From Stigmatella ashevillena (GTDB lineage Bacteria; Myxococcota; Myxococcia; Myxococcales; Myxococcaceae), in the NCBI RefSeq assembly GCF_028368975.1, contig NZ_JAQNDM010000002.1, positions 5,078,425 through 5,142,424 on the forward strand: a stretch of 64,000 nt of DNA. Reading direction: 5' to 3'. The notes beneath the pieces were generated by a model that saw nothing but the letters and a program-made list of their open reading frames with translations, had not been told where the DNA came from and ran no database searches. Every line of letters begins with the position of its first letter. Within the stretch, counting starts at the first letter, position 1. The position numbers and the translations under genes were made by a program. Of this stretch, positions 26,295-34,327 are shown piece by piece.

Positions 26295-26485
26295 GGCGAG
26301 AGGGCGAGTTGTCGAGGGGGGAAAGACTCCTTATCTAGCGCACCTCTCAAACCTTTCTCAAAAATTACTAAAACGTGAATTAAAAGAAAAAGCAGAACAG
26401 CAATTGAATCCGGCGTATCCCGTATTGGACACTGTGCAACGCAAGCACCGCACGGAGCGGAGCGCGCGTCGCCGGAGGTATCTCC

Positions 26486-27151
26486 ATGAGGCAGCAACTC
26501 AAGCAGAGAGTGCTTTGGCAGGGTGTGATGATGGCCGCAGCCAGCTGGGGACTGCTCACCGGCTGTGGGGGCACAAGCCTGGAGCACGAATCCGGGCTGC
26601 CCGAGGAAACCGCCTCCCAGCAAGCCTCGTTGGCGTTGCCGTACTGCTCGACGGTCTGCACCCCTACCGTCTCCTGTGACACGGTCTGCGATCTCGGTCC
26701 TCAAGAGCCCTCCACATGCGGGGATATCGGCCGATGTGCCACCGGCGATGTGGACGGGGATGGCATCCTCTTCTCACAGGACAACTGCCCCAGGGCGTAC
26801 AACCCCCTTCAGGAGGACTGTGATGGGGATGGCCGCGGCGACGCCTGCGAAAACGATCCGGGTGTGTGGGTCTACAAGGCGCCCACCCTGATGCTGTGCC
26901 ACTTCGACCCAGACATGTCCATCAGCGGCATCGATGTGGAGATCTACACCGCGGATGTGTACCAAGACATCAGCTGCCTCCACCTCCCGGATCGCTATGC
27001 CAAGCGGGAAGTGTCCAGCGTGCACTGCGGCTTCCACAGCGAGGGCACCTGCAACAACCGCGTGCAGGAGCGCGTCCAGGAGCTGATGACGCAGGGGTAC
27101 TACCCCATCACCAGCTCGGACCAGGACGTGTGCCCGCAGCCTCGTCTCTGA
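26486..27151 (+). CDS. Cys-rich lipoprotein with thrombospondin type 3 calcium repeat
   Basis: A 221-residue lipoprotein precursor with a signal peptide (VMMAAASWGLLTGCG) and about 18 cysteines. DVDGDGILFSQDNCP and EDCDGDGRGDACENDP form a thrombospondin type 3 calcium-binding repeat. The C-terminal half (CHFDPDMSISGIDVEIYTAD and later Cys pairs) is unfamiliar. It probably sits on the outer membrane. The start is supported by CGGAGGTATCTCC before the ATG. Monocistronic, convergent with the PilT-like gene. Confidence 0.8.
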   Translation: MRQQLKQRVLWQGVMMAAASWGLLTGCGGTSLEHESGLPEETASQQASLALPYCSTVCTPTVSCDTVCDLGPQEPSTCGDIGRCATGDVDGDGILFSQDNCPRAYNPLQEDCDGDGRGDACENDPGVWVYKAPTLMLCHFDPDMSISGIDVEIYTADVYQDISCLHLPDRYAKREVSSVHCGFHSEGTCNNRVQERVQELMTQGYYPITSSDQDVCPQPRL

Positions 27152-27178
27152 GTGCTGCGTGAGGCGGCGCGCCGTGCC

Positions 27179-29056
27179 TTACTTCGTGGGGGCTCCCGAA
27201 GCCTCCGCCGGCGCTTCCACCTTGAAGCCCGCGCGCTCCAGCATGGCCCGCATCTCGCTGCGGGCCACCGACTTGCTCAGCGCCTCGTTCGGCTCCACCA
27301 CCTTCTTCTTCACCAGCTCCAGCAGCGCGTCGTTGAGCATCGTCATGCCCTGCCCGCGCGAGGTCTGCATCACCGAGGGAATCTGGAACGTCTTGCCCTC
27401 CCGGATGAGGTTGGCCACCGAGCCGGAGCACAGCAGCACTTCCTGCGCCGGCACCCGGCCCCCCCCGATGCGCTTGCACAGCGTCTGCGTAATCACGCCC
27501 TTGAGGGACTCGGAGAGCATCATGCGGATCTGCGCCTGACGGTCCGAGGGGAACTGGTCGATGATGCGGTCCACCGTCGAGGCCGCCGTGTTGGTGTGCA
27601 GCGTCCCGAAGACCAGGTGTCCCGTCTCCGCCGTCTCGATGGCGATGGCGATCGTCTCCAGGTCCCGCATCTCGCCCACCAGCACCACGTCCGGATCCTC
27701 GCGCAGCGCCGCCCTCAGCGCGTTCTTGAAGGAGTTCGTGTGGACGCCCACCTCGCGCTGGTTCACCAGACAGCTCTTGTTCTTGTGAACGAACTCGATG
27801 GGATCTTCGATGGTGATGATGTGGTCCTCGCGGTGGCGATTGACGTAGTCGATCATCGCCGCCAGCGTGGTGGACTTTCCCGAGCCCGTCGGCCCCGTGA
27901 CGAGCACCAACCCCTTGCTCAGGAAGCACAGGTCCAGGATGTGCTTGGACAGCCCCATCTCCTCCGCCGTGCGGATGGTGTTGGGAATCTGCCGCAGCAC
28001 CGCGCCGATGCCCTTGCGGTCCTCGAAGACGTTCACCCGGAAGCGCGCCGCCTCCGTCTCGTAGGCGAAGTCCGTGTCGTGGGCCTCTTCCCACTGCTTC
28101 TTGTTCTTCTCTGGCGCGATGCTGAAGAGCAGCGCCTTGAGGTGCTGGGAGGAGAGGACGGCGTACTCCGACACCGGCACCATGTCCCCGTCGACACGCA
28201 GGTGCGGCACCGTCTCACTGGCCAAATGCAGGTCCGAGGCGCGGCGGGACAGCATCAGCTCCAGCAGTCCCAACATCTCGCGCTTCTGCTCGGGCGTCTC
28301 TCTGGAGACCTGGACCTGAGGGGGCTCGGACGCCACTGGGGCCGGCGGGCTGGGAACCGCCACCGGGGCAGGAGGCACCGGGGCCGTTACCGGAGCCGGC
28401 GGGCTGGGGACCGCCCCGGGCGCCTGAGGCAGGGGAATCGCCGTCATGGGCCGGGCGGCTTGAGGCGCGGGGGCGGGCCTGGGCGGCGCACCCGCCAAGG
28501 CGGCCGCCGGCAGCGGCACCGGCGTCATCCCAGGCCGCACGTTCTGCGGCACCGGGGCGGGCGGAGCGGGCACCGCGGCGGGCACCGGCACCGACGTCGC
28601 CACGGGCCGAGCGGCCTGCGGAACCGGAACGGGCGTGGGCGCCGGCATCTCAATGGGAATGGGGGTGGCGAACGAGGGGGTGAAGCCCTCGGCGGCCAAC
28701 TGCATCATCTCGGCGGGCGAGGCCAGTTCCAGCTCGCCCTCGGCCGAGTAGCCCGGCGTCACTGGCGTCACCGACGCCTTCACGTGGCCCTGGAGGTGCT
28801 CCAGCTTCACCTGCACCGCGCCTCCCGGCGACTGGTAGGTGAAGGTGTTGGGCCCCTCGGCCGGAAAGCCCCCTCGCTGCTCGGGGGGAACCAGTTCGGC
28901 CAGCGCCCCGAGGATTTGCTGCGAGGTGAGGTTCTGCTTCAACACGGGCAGCAGGCCGAACGCCGTGCGCATGTTCACCCCGTTGCCCGTCTCGAAGAGC
29001 AGCTCCTGACCTGCGTCCTTGAAAAGCTTTTCGATGATGGCGTCGAGCTTGGCCAT
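27179..29056 (-). CDS. PilT-like type IV pilus retraction ATPase with long N-terminal extension
   Basis: A 625-residue protein. Residues about 1-130 are an unknown domain (MAKLDAIIEKLFKDAGQELL start), 130-310 a Pro/Ala/Val-rich linker built from repeats such as PVPAAVPAPPAPV, and the last 310 a PilT/GspE hexameric ATPase with GPTGSGKSTTLAA, the Asp-box IEDPIEFVH, REDPDVVLVGEMRDLE (AIRAGE-like) and TGHLVFGTLHTN. Classical PilT is about 350-370 residues, so this is an extended paralogue, perhaps for special pilus retraction in social motility. It follows the duplicated-domain gene by 4 bases, indicating an operon. Confidence 0.85.
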   Translation of the reverse strand: MAKLDAIIEKLFKDAGQELLFETGNGVNMRTAFGLLPVLKQNLTSQQILGALAELVPPEQRGGFPAEGPNTFTYQSPGGAVQVKLEHLQGHVKASVTPVTPGYSAEGELELASPAEMMQLAAEGFTPSFATPIPIEMPAPTPVPVPQAARPVATSVPVPAAVPAPPAPVPQNVRPGMTPVPLPAAALAGAPPRPAPAPQAARPMTAIPLPQAPGAVPSPPAPVTAPVPPAPVAVPSPPAPVASEPPQVQVSRETPEQKREMLGLLELMLSRRASDLHLASETVPHLRVDGDMVPVSEYAVLSSQHLKALLFSIAPEKNKKQWEEAHDTDFAYETEAARFRVNVFEDRKGIGAVLRQIPNTIRTAEEMGLSKHILDLCFLSKGLVLVTGPTGSGKSTTLAAMIDYVNRHREDHIITIEDPIEFVHKNKSCLVNQREVGVHTNSFKNALRAALREDPDVVLVGEMRDLETIAIAIETAETGHLVFGTLHTNTAASTVDRIIDQFPSDRQAQIRMMLSESLKGVITQTLCKRIGGGRVPAQEVLLCSGSVANLIREGKTFQIPSVMQTSRGQGMTMLNDALLELVKKKVVEPNEALSKSVARSEMRAMLERAGFKVEAPAEASGAPTK

Positions 29057-29060
29057 GGTT

Positions 29061-29552
29061 TCAGGGGGAGAGGAACTCCACGTACGCGACGTGGCGTTTG
29101 TTGATGAGCGCCATCCGCTCTCCTTGGATGAGCCGGAGAAAAGACGGCGTGCCGTTGAGGTAGTCCGTGAGCCGCGAGCGCTCGTCGGGCTGGAGGTAGG
29201 TGACGAGCCCCTGGAGCTTCTGGCCATCCACCAGCCGCACCTCCACCTCGTGCTCGGTGAGGATGGTGAGCCGCTCGTCTTCACGCAGCTCGTGAGTGGC
29301 CTCCACCCAGGCCAGCGCGATGCTCGCGCTGTTCACGAAGGTGACCGTCTCCCGCGCGACGTCGGAGACCGGCACGAACTTCGCCTCGCCGTTGAGCAGG
29401 TCCGAGAGCCGCTCGCCGTGAGGACTGCCGGGCGCGGCCTCGGTGAGGAAGACATGGACCTGACGTGTCTCCCCTCCGGGGAGCACGAGCTGGGCCGGGA
29501 CACGTCGTTTCGGGATGCGGAACTCTTCCAAGGCGATGGCCGTTTCTAGCAC
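29061..29552 (-). CDS. Unknown protein with two copies of one domain, upstream of PilT paralogue
   Basis: A 163-residue soluble protein. Two halves align: HVFLTEAAPGSPHGERLSDL / NGEAKFVP / VTFVNSASIALAWVE in the first and EVRLVDGQKLQGLVTYLQP / RSRLTDYLNGTPSFLRL / MALINKRHVAYVEF in the second, so it arose by internal duplication. Each copy looks like a small beta-rich domain, perhaps PilZ-like in shape; no RxxxR motif is seen. The start is taken as GTG at 29552 because upstream codons are poor coding. Coupling to the PilT paralogue (4-base gap) suggests a regulator or adaptor of that ATPase. Confidence 0.65.
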   Translation of the reverse strand: MLETAIALEEFRIPKRRVPAQLVLPGGETRQVHVFLTEAAPGSPHGERLSDLLNGEAKFVPVSDVARETVTFVNSASIALAWVEATHELREDERLTILTEHEVEVRLVDGQKLQGLVTYLQPDERSRLTDYLNGTPSFLRLIQGERMALINKRHVAYVEFLSP

Positions 29553-29613
29553 GGCGAGCCCCCACCGTCCCACCTTCCCCAACGCCCGGGAGCCGGGGGG
29601 GAGACAACCGGAC

Positions 29614-30081
29614 TCACATGCCCGCGGACGGTGAGGACGGGCGGGCGGAGCCCAAGGCCAGCGTGATGCTGGCCTGCAGCTCACCGGGAGCCCAAGGGGT
29701 GGCCAGGGTGAAGTGGCTCAGCGAACTCCGGCGCAGGGAGGAGGCATCTTCGCGGCCCAGGGCGGCGGACAGGAGGATGCGGGGCCCTTCGTACGCGTGG
29801 TCCACCAGCCGGGCCAGGAACCATGAAGCCCCGCGCCCATCCACCATCGCCAGGTCGACGATGATGGCGGCCACCGAAGGCCGCGCGGAGAGCTTGCGGA
29901 TGGCGGAGGTGAAGTGAACGGCGTGCAGCAGCTCGAAGTTCCGGGCCAGCTCGCTCGCCACCGCGTTGCGCACGCTCACCCGTTCCGCAATGACCAGGAT
30001 GCAGGGCTCCTGCTCTACGCCGGAGCGGTCCGGGGGCGAGGAGCGCAGCGGCGCCTGGCCCGGAGCAGCGGAGGAAGGCAT
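29614..30081 (-). CDS. Degenerate response-regulator receiver-domain protein
   Basis: A 155-residue protein consisting of a disordered start and one receiver-like fold: CILVIAERVSVRNAVASEL (strand 1), AAIIVDLAMVDGRGA with the phospho-acceptor Asp, RILLSAALGRED and FTLATPWAPGELQASI. The acidic pair of strand 1 (usually DD) is missing and the switch Lys position reads TPW, so phosphorylation by the usual route is doubtful. The ATG at 30081 has GGAG 8 bases upstream. It precedes the duplicated-domain and PilT genes and may belong with them. Confidence 0.65.
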   Translation of the reverse strand: MPSSAAPGQAPLRSSPPDRSGVEQEPCILVIAERVSVRNAVASELARNFELLHAVHFTSAIRKLSARPSVAAIIVDLAMVDGRGASWFLARLVDHAYEGPRILLSAALGREDASSLRRSSLSHFTLATPWAPGELQASITLALGSARPSSPSAGM

Positions 30082-30335
30082 GCCCACGACTCCAGGGAGG
30101 AAAGCCCTGCGCCGGAGCCCCTTGAGCTCCGTGCCCGCCGAGTCCCGTGTGGCCGGCATGAGACAGGGACTGGAGAGGAGCGGTCTGGACACCCAGGCAG
30201 ACTAAACCCCTCGCCCCGCGAGACGCAATCGCGGGTTCGGCTCACCTCAAAACGCATACATGCCCTTCGGCTTCAGGCGCCCCAGTAGGCCTGTCCACGG
30301 GGCACAAGGCCCCCTGTCCTGGAGGCCGGTACACC

Positions 30336-30347
30336 CCCCACGTGGGG
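30336..30347. terminator. Perfect 12-base palindrome after the phosphoesterase gene
   Basis: CCCCACGTGGGG lies 9 bases past the end of the phosphoesterase gene (minus strand) inside the 274-base gap 30082-30355. The rest of this gap has no plausible gene; the palindrome is the only clear structure. Confidence 0.3.
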
Positions 30348-30355
30348 CCCCGCGC

Positions 30356-31573
30356 TCACTGCGCCACGAGCGTCACTTCGGCGATTTCGGGCGCGGGCCC
30401 CAGGCGCAGCGGCGGCCCCCAGTACCCCGTTCCCCGATGGGTGTACACGCGCACGCCGGCAATCATCGCCAACCCCCGGATGACGGGCTGCTGGAGCTTC
30501 ACGAGGAACATGAAGGGAAACAACTGTCCTCCGTGTGTGTGCCCAGACAGTTGCAGGTCCACCCCCAACCCGCGTGCCAGGAACGCCGCGCGCGGCTGGT
30601 GCGCCAGGAGCAGCCGCGGCACCCGCTCGGGCGCACCCGCCAGCGCCAGGTCCGGCCGGCACATGTGCGAGGGATCCACCCGTCCTCCCTCCACGTCCGT
30701 CACCCCCGCCACGGTGAGGCGGGCCCCCGCGCGCTCGACGACGCGATGCTCATTGCGCAACACGGTGAGCCCCAGCCGCGCCACCTCGGCGGACCAGGCA
30801 GCGCCCCCGTGGTAGTACTCGTGGTTGCCCGTGACGTAATAGACCCCCAGGGGAGCCTTCAGCCCGGACAGGGGTGTCATCTCCTCCCGCAGGGCGCGCA
30901 CACTTCCATCCACCAGATCTCCCGTCACCGCGATGAGGTCCGGCTTCAAGGCGTTCACCTGGTCCACCACGCGCTGGAGGAAGTGCCGGTCCAGCGTGGG
31001 GCCGATGTGGACGTCGGAGATCTGCACCACCCGTGCACCGTGAAGGCCCGGGCCCAGGTGCGCCATGGGAATCTGGATTCGCTCCACCCGCGCCCGCCCC
31101 CGCGCCGTGCGGAACGCGAAGCCCAGCGCCGGCACCACCACCGCCAGGACGCCGAGTGCCTTGGTGCGCGCGAACGCGAGGGCATCGGGCACCTCGCCCA
31201 CGAGCCGCCACACCCCGCCGAGCAGGTCCGCCACCACCGTGGCCGAGAGCAGCAATCCGAACGCGCCCAACCACAGCATGGACGTCCAGTAGAGCGCCCG
31301 GTTGAGCCACGTGGGCCGCCAGCGCGAAGCCATGAAGCCCAGGGGAATGGAGGCGAAGAGCAGCCCCAGCGCGCCGAGCCCCAGCGCCGTCCACGGCTGC
31401 CCCCACCCCGGCTCCCACACCAAGCGCAGCCCCAGGTAGCCGTGCAGTCCGGCCACCACGCCTACCGCGAAGAGCATCGCCATCAGCCCTCGGATGATGA
31501 GCCCGACGGGAACCTGGCTCAACGGAATGCCATCCTGCTGCTCGTGTTCAACGCCTGGGGAGAGCTGCGACAT
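30356..31573 (-). CDS. Membrane-anchored metallophosphoesterase
   Basis: A 405-residue protein with about four N-terminal transmembrane helices (residues 25-160) and a calcineurin-like phosphoesterase domain: QISDVHIGP, VTGDLVDGS, VTGNHEYYHGG, LLLAHQPR and LSGHTHGGQLFP supply the binuclear metal ligands. This layout is the YkuE/YaeI group, some of which hydrolyse UDP-diacylglucosamine or act on phospholipids at the membrane. The exact substrate is unknown. Start ATG at 31573, with the short leader before the first helix. Confidence 0.9.
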   Translation of the reverse strand: MSQLSPGVEHEQQDGIPLSQVPVGLIIRGLMAMLFAVGVVAGLHGYLGLRLVWEPGWGQPWTALGLGALGLLFASIPLGFMASRWRPTWLNRALYWTSMLWLGAFGLLLSATVVADLLGGVWRLVGEVPDALAFARTKALGVLAVVVPALGFAFRTARGRARVERIQIPMAHLGPGLHGARVVQISDVHIGPTLDRHFLQRVVDQVNALKPDLIAVTGDLVDGSVRALREEMTPLSGLKAPLGVYYVTGNHEYYHGGAAWSAEVARLGLTVLRNEHRVVERAGARLTVAGVTDVEGGRVDPSHMCRPDLALAGAPERVPRLLLAHQPRAAFLARGLGVDLQLSGHTHGGQLFPFMFLVKLQQPVIRGLAMIAGVRVYTHRGTGYWGPPLRLGPAPEIAEVTLVAQ

Positions 31574-31713
31574 CCTTCACTCACTCCACCAGCAGCACCG
31601 GACCCGCCGCTGGAATCGAGCTTGTCAGCATAACGGCGCGTCCCCCACGGCGCTCGTCCACCCGCCCGTCCTTTCGGGTGAATTCCCGGGAGGGGCGGCC
31701 CTATCTTCTCTCC

Positions 31714-32253
31714 ATGAAGAGACTGTCCATGATGGAGGCTGTGAGTGTTCTCTCGGCGGGCCTGCTGGCAGGTGGGCAGGCGTTCGCGGCCGGGGACGAG
31801 GAGCTGTTCCTGCGCACGCCGCAAGCGGCCCTTTCCGGGCGCGTCACGGCGAACGGCTTCACGGGACCGACCTTCCAACTCTACCGCTCGCCCAGCCAGA
31901 TCCGGGGACGGGCCAATGGCCAGCCGGTCAGCCTGGCCCTCCAGGAGGAGCAAGTCTCAGGGCTCGTGGGAAGCCTCCCTGTGCGCATGCGCGTGCACCG
32001 GCAGGGGGAGCAGGTGACGTTCAGCGGGACGTTCGCCGGCCGGTTCACCCAGCTCGAATGGGACGCCCAGAAGCTGACGGGAACCCTGGGGCGCTGCGGC
32101 TATGAGCTGCGCTTCGTGGAGGGCCGCTATGAAGGAGAGCGCTCTTGCGGAGGCCTCATCGAGGCGCCGGTGGTGCTGGAGATTCCCCAGGCGCTGGCCC
32201 GCGAGGGAGACGTGCAGGTGGCGGCCGTCCTGGCCCTCGTGCTCGGCGTCTAG
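31714..32253 (+). CDS. Secreted protein of unknown function
   Basis: A 179-residue protein with a signal peptide (AVSVLSAGLLAGGQAFA) and a beta-rich mature part with two cysteines (LGRCGYELRF, GERSCGGL). No family recognised. A GTG 36 bases upstream is also in frame; the ATG at 31714 gives the clearer signal sequence. Its 3' end overlaps the end of the convergent AgmC-like gene by about 98 bases. Confidence 0.6.
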   Translation: MKRLSMMEAVSVLSAGLLAGGQAFAAGDEELFLRTPQAALSGRVTANGFTGPTFQLYRSPSQIRGRANGQPVSLALQEEQVSGLVGSLPVRMRVHRQGEQVTFSGTFAGRFTQLEWDAQKLTGTLGRCGYELRFVEGRYEGERSCGGLIEAPVVLEIPQALAREGDVQVAAVLALVLGV

Positions 32254-34234
32254 AGGCCCTTGCGCCCAACAGGAGCGCCAGGGCCCCCAGGCCGCCTCCC
32301 GAGGCCGTACCACACCCACAGCCCGCCTCCGTCTCCAGGGGCGCCATCACTTCGAAAGTCGTCACCTGGGAGAAGAGCGGCTCGCCCTCTTCCGTTCCGA
32401 GCACCCGGGCCGAAACCTGGTGTGTGCCGGGAGACAGGGCCTGGCTGGCGATGAGCACGTAGCGGAAGCGTCCGTCGGCGTCCGCGGAGACACGGGCCAC
32501 TTCCACCGCGTCCACCTCGATGGCCACCGTGACGTCCGGCGGGCTCTTGCCGGCCAGCAAGGGGGTGGGCTCCACCCGTGCGCCCTCCAACGGCACCACC
32601 ATCACCACCGCCGGTGGCTCCGGCGTCACCTCGCCGCCCACCTCGAAGGAGCTCGGCGCCGACAGGGCACTGTGGATGCCCAGCAGCGTGGAGGACACCT
32701 TCACCTCGTGGACGCCCAGGGCCAGCGCCTCGGCGGCAGCGTAGGAGAAGCTGTCCTGGGACTCGCCCAGGCTGAACTCCGCATAGGGCTGGCCATCGAG
32801 GAAGAGGTAAATCCGCGAGCCCGGCGCGGCCCTGCCTTCGAACAGGGGCAGTGAGGACACGCCACGTGCCCCATTCGCAGGCCGGCTCAGCACCGGAGGC
32901 GCCAACGACCCGAAGGGGGAAGCCAGGGTCTTGCTGAGCCCTTGCGAGGGCCCTTCTTCTCCCTGGAGAGGCCCCGCTCCACGCGAGTCCTTGTCCGCGC
33001 TCGAAACGCCGGCGGCGCCCGCGCTCACCACCTGGGGACACGCCAGAGGAGACCCTTGGAGAAAAACGACGCCACCGGCGCCCCCGCCTCCAGGCCCCGT
33101 TCCCAGCGTGGCATTCGTGGTGCTCCCGCCCTTGCCGCCCGAGGCTTCCACGAGTTGGCACTCCAGCCCTCCGCCCACCCGGAGCGAAATGGCCCCTCCC
33201 GCGCCCCCGCCGCCCGCACCATCATTTCCCGGCAGCACGGTGTCCGCCGCGGCACTCCCATTCGCCAGGAAGCGCCCCTGGCCCTGCACCCGGCCCGCGC
33301 GGATGAGCATCACCCCACCGCCCGCGCCGCCTCCGGTTCCATACACATCGTCGCTCTCCCCCTCGCCCCCTCCGCCCCCGAAGACGAGGCGCTCGAAGGG
33401 CGCATACAGCACGGGAGCCCCTCCCAGGCCGCCCACGCTCCGCGCACCGTCCAGGGAGCGCCCGCCCACGCCGCCCACACCGCCGTGTCCGCCTCCGCCT
33501 CCGCCCGCGTTGTGGCAGTTGCCGCCCCCGCCTCCGTTGGCCAGGTTGCCGCGCCCAGAGGCCACGTCGAAGCGCTCGGCCACCAGGCCTTCTCCTTTAT
33601 AGGCCCCTCCCTGCGCGACGGGCACATCGAGCCCCTCACAGCCCTGCAAGGAGGCATGGTCGAGCGAGCGCCCTCCCCGGAACCCCATCCCCGTCACGGT
33701 GAGGGAGCCCGCGTTGGTCAGCGTGCCGGTGACCAGGAACACCAGGAGCCCTCCCACCTTCCCATCCCACGGCGCCGCGCGCAGCGTGGCCTTCTCCGCC
33801 ACCTGGACGGACGTGTACTCCGGCACGCTCACCACCTGGGTGCCGGGCGCGGGATGCGCGTAGAACAAGGGCGCGGTCAGCGTCACCACCTTCCCGGAGA
33901 CCGACTCCACGCGCGCGAACTCGAACCGGCCCACCGGACCGCTGGAGAGCTCCACCGGCGCCTGCGCCCCCGACGCCGGGACGGTCGTCAGCCCCAAGGA
34001 GGGATGGAGCAGCACCAGTTCCCCCGCCGTGAAGCCGGAGGCATCGGACACGGCCAGCTCCCGCGCCCCCGACACCACGCCGGTGTTCAAGAGGGTGTAG
34101 CGGTTGATGACCACGGAGTCCGAGTCCCTCACGGACAGCGCGCCGCTGCGCCCCGAGCCCACTCCAAAGGTGTCTGGCTCCGCGAGCACGCGTTGCGTCA
34201 CGAGAAGGGCTAGCAAGAACAGAACCATCCGCAT
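32156..34234 (-). CDS. AgmC-like glycine-rich secreted protein, paralogue 1
   Basis: A 692-residue exported protein: signal peptide (MVLFLLALLVTQRVLA), an N-terminal module starting EPDTFGVGSGRSGALSV with INRYTLLNTGV, a long Gly-rich region with GGGGGNCHNAGGGGG, two to three bacterial Ig-like domains, and a MYXO-CTERM-like tail (GCGCGTASGGGLGALALLLG then Arg). It is about 50% similar by eye to the gene at 34328. The N-terminus resembles AgmC from Myxococcus, implicated by name in adventurous gliding; that is recall. Unlike its paralogue it has about 25 extra residues (Pro/Arg-rich) after the sorting tail, coded within the opposite gene. Confidence 0.7.
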   Translation of the reverse strand: MRMVLFLLALLVTQRVLAEPDTFGVGSGRSGALSVRDSDSVVINRYTLLNTGVVSGARELAVSDASGFTAGELVLLHPSLGLTTVPASGAQAPVELSSGPVGRFEFARVESVSGKVVTLTAPLFYAHPAPGTQVVSVPEYTSVQVAEKATLRAAPWDGKVGGLLVFLVTGTLTNAGSLTVTGMGFRGGRSLDHASLQGCEGLDVPVAQGGAYKGEGLVAERFDVASGRGNLANGGGGGNCHNAGGGGGGHGGVGGVGGRSLDGARSVGGLGGAPVLYAPFERLVFGGGGGEGESDDVYGTGGGAGGGVMLIRAGRVQGQGRFLANGSAAADTVLPGNDGAGGGGAGGAISLRVGGGLECQLVEASGGKGGSTTNATLGTGPGGGGAGGVVFLQGSPLACPQVVSAGAAGVSSADKDSRGAGPLQGEEGPSQGLSKTLASPFGSLAPPVLSRPANGARGVSSLPLFEGRAAPGSRIYLFLDGQPYAEFSLGESQDSFSYAAAEALALGVHEVKVSSTLLGIHSALSAPSSFEVGGEVTPEPPAVVMVVPLEGARVEPTPLLAGKSPPDVTVAIEVDAVEVARVSADADGRFRYVLIASQALSPGTHQVSARVLGTEEGEPLFSQVTTFEVMAPLETEAGCGCGTASGGGLGALALLLGARASRRRARGPGRPPPARLPRGPAPGESPAPPAPR

Positions 34235-34327
34235 GAGGCCATGGTGCCCCAGCCCCCCACCGGGGGTCGAGACACACACACACCCTTTTCGCGACCGATT
34301 TTCACGCCCACTGGGGGGAGGCGCGGC

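Noticed and set aside
27152-29104. 650-codon plus-strand frame opposite the PilT-like gene
   Set aside because: Shadow of the Pro-rich linker; no motifs, Arg/His-rich.
34265-34280. ACACACAC microsatellite between the AgmC-like genes
   Set aside because: Only five to six repeats; not convincing as a phase-variable tract.
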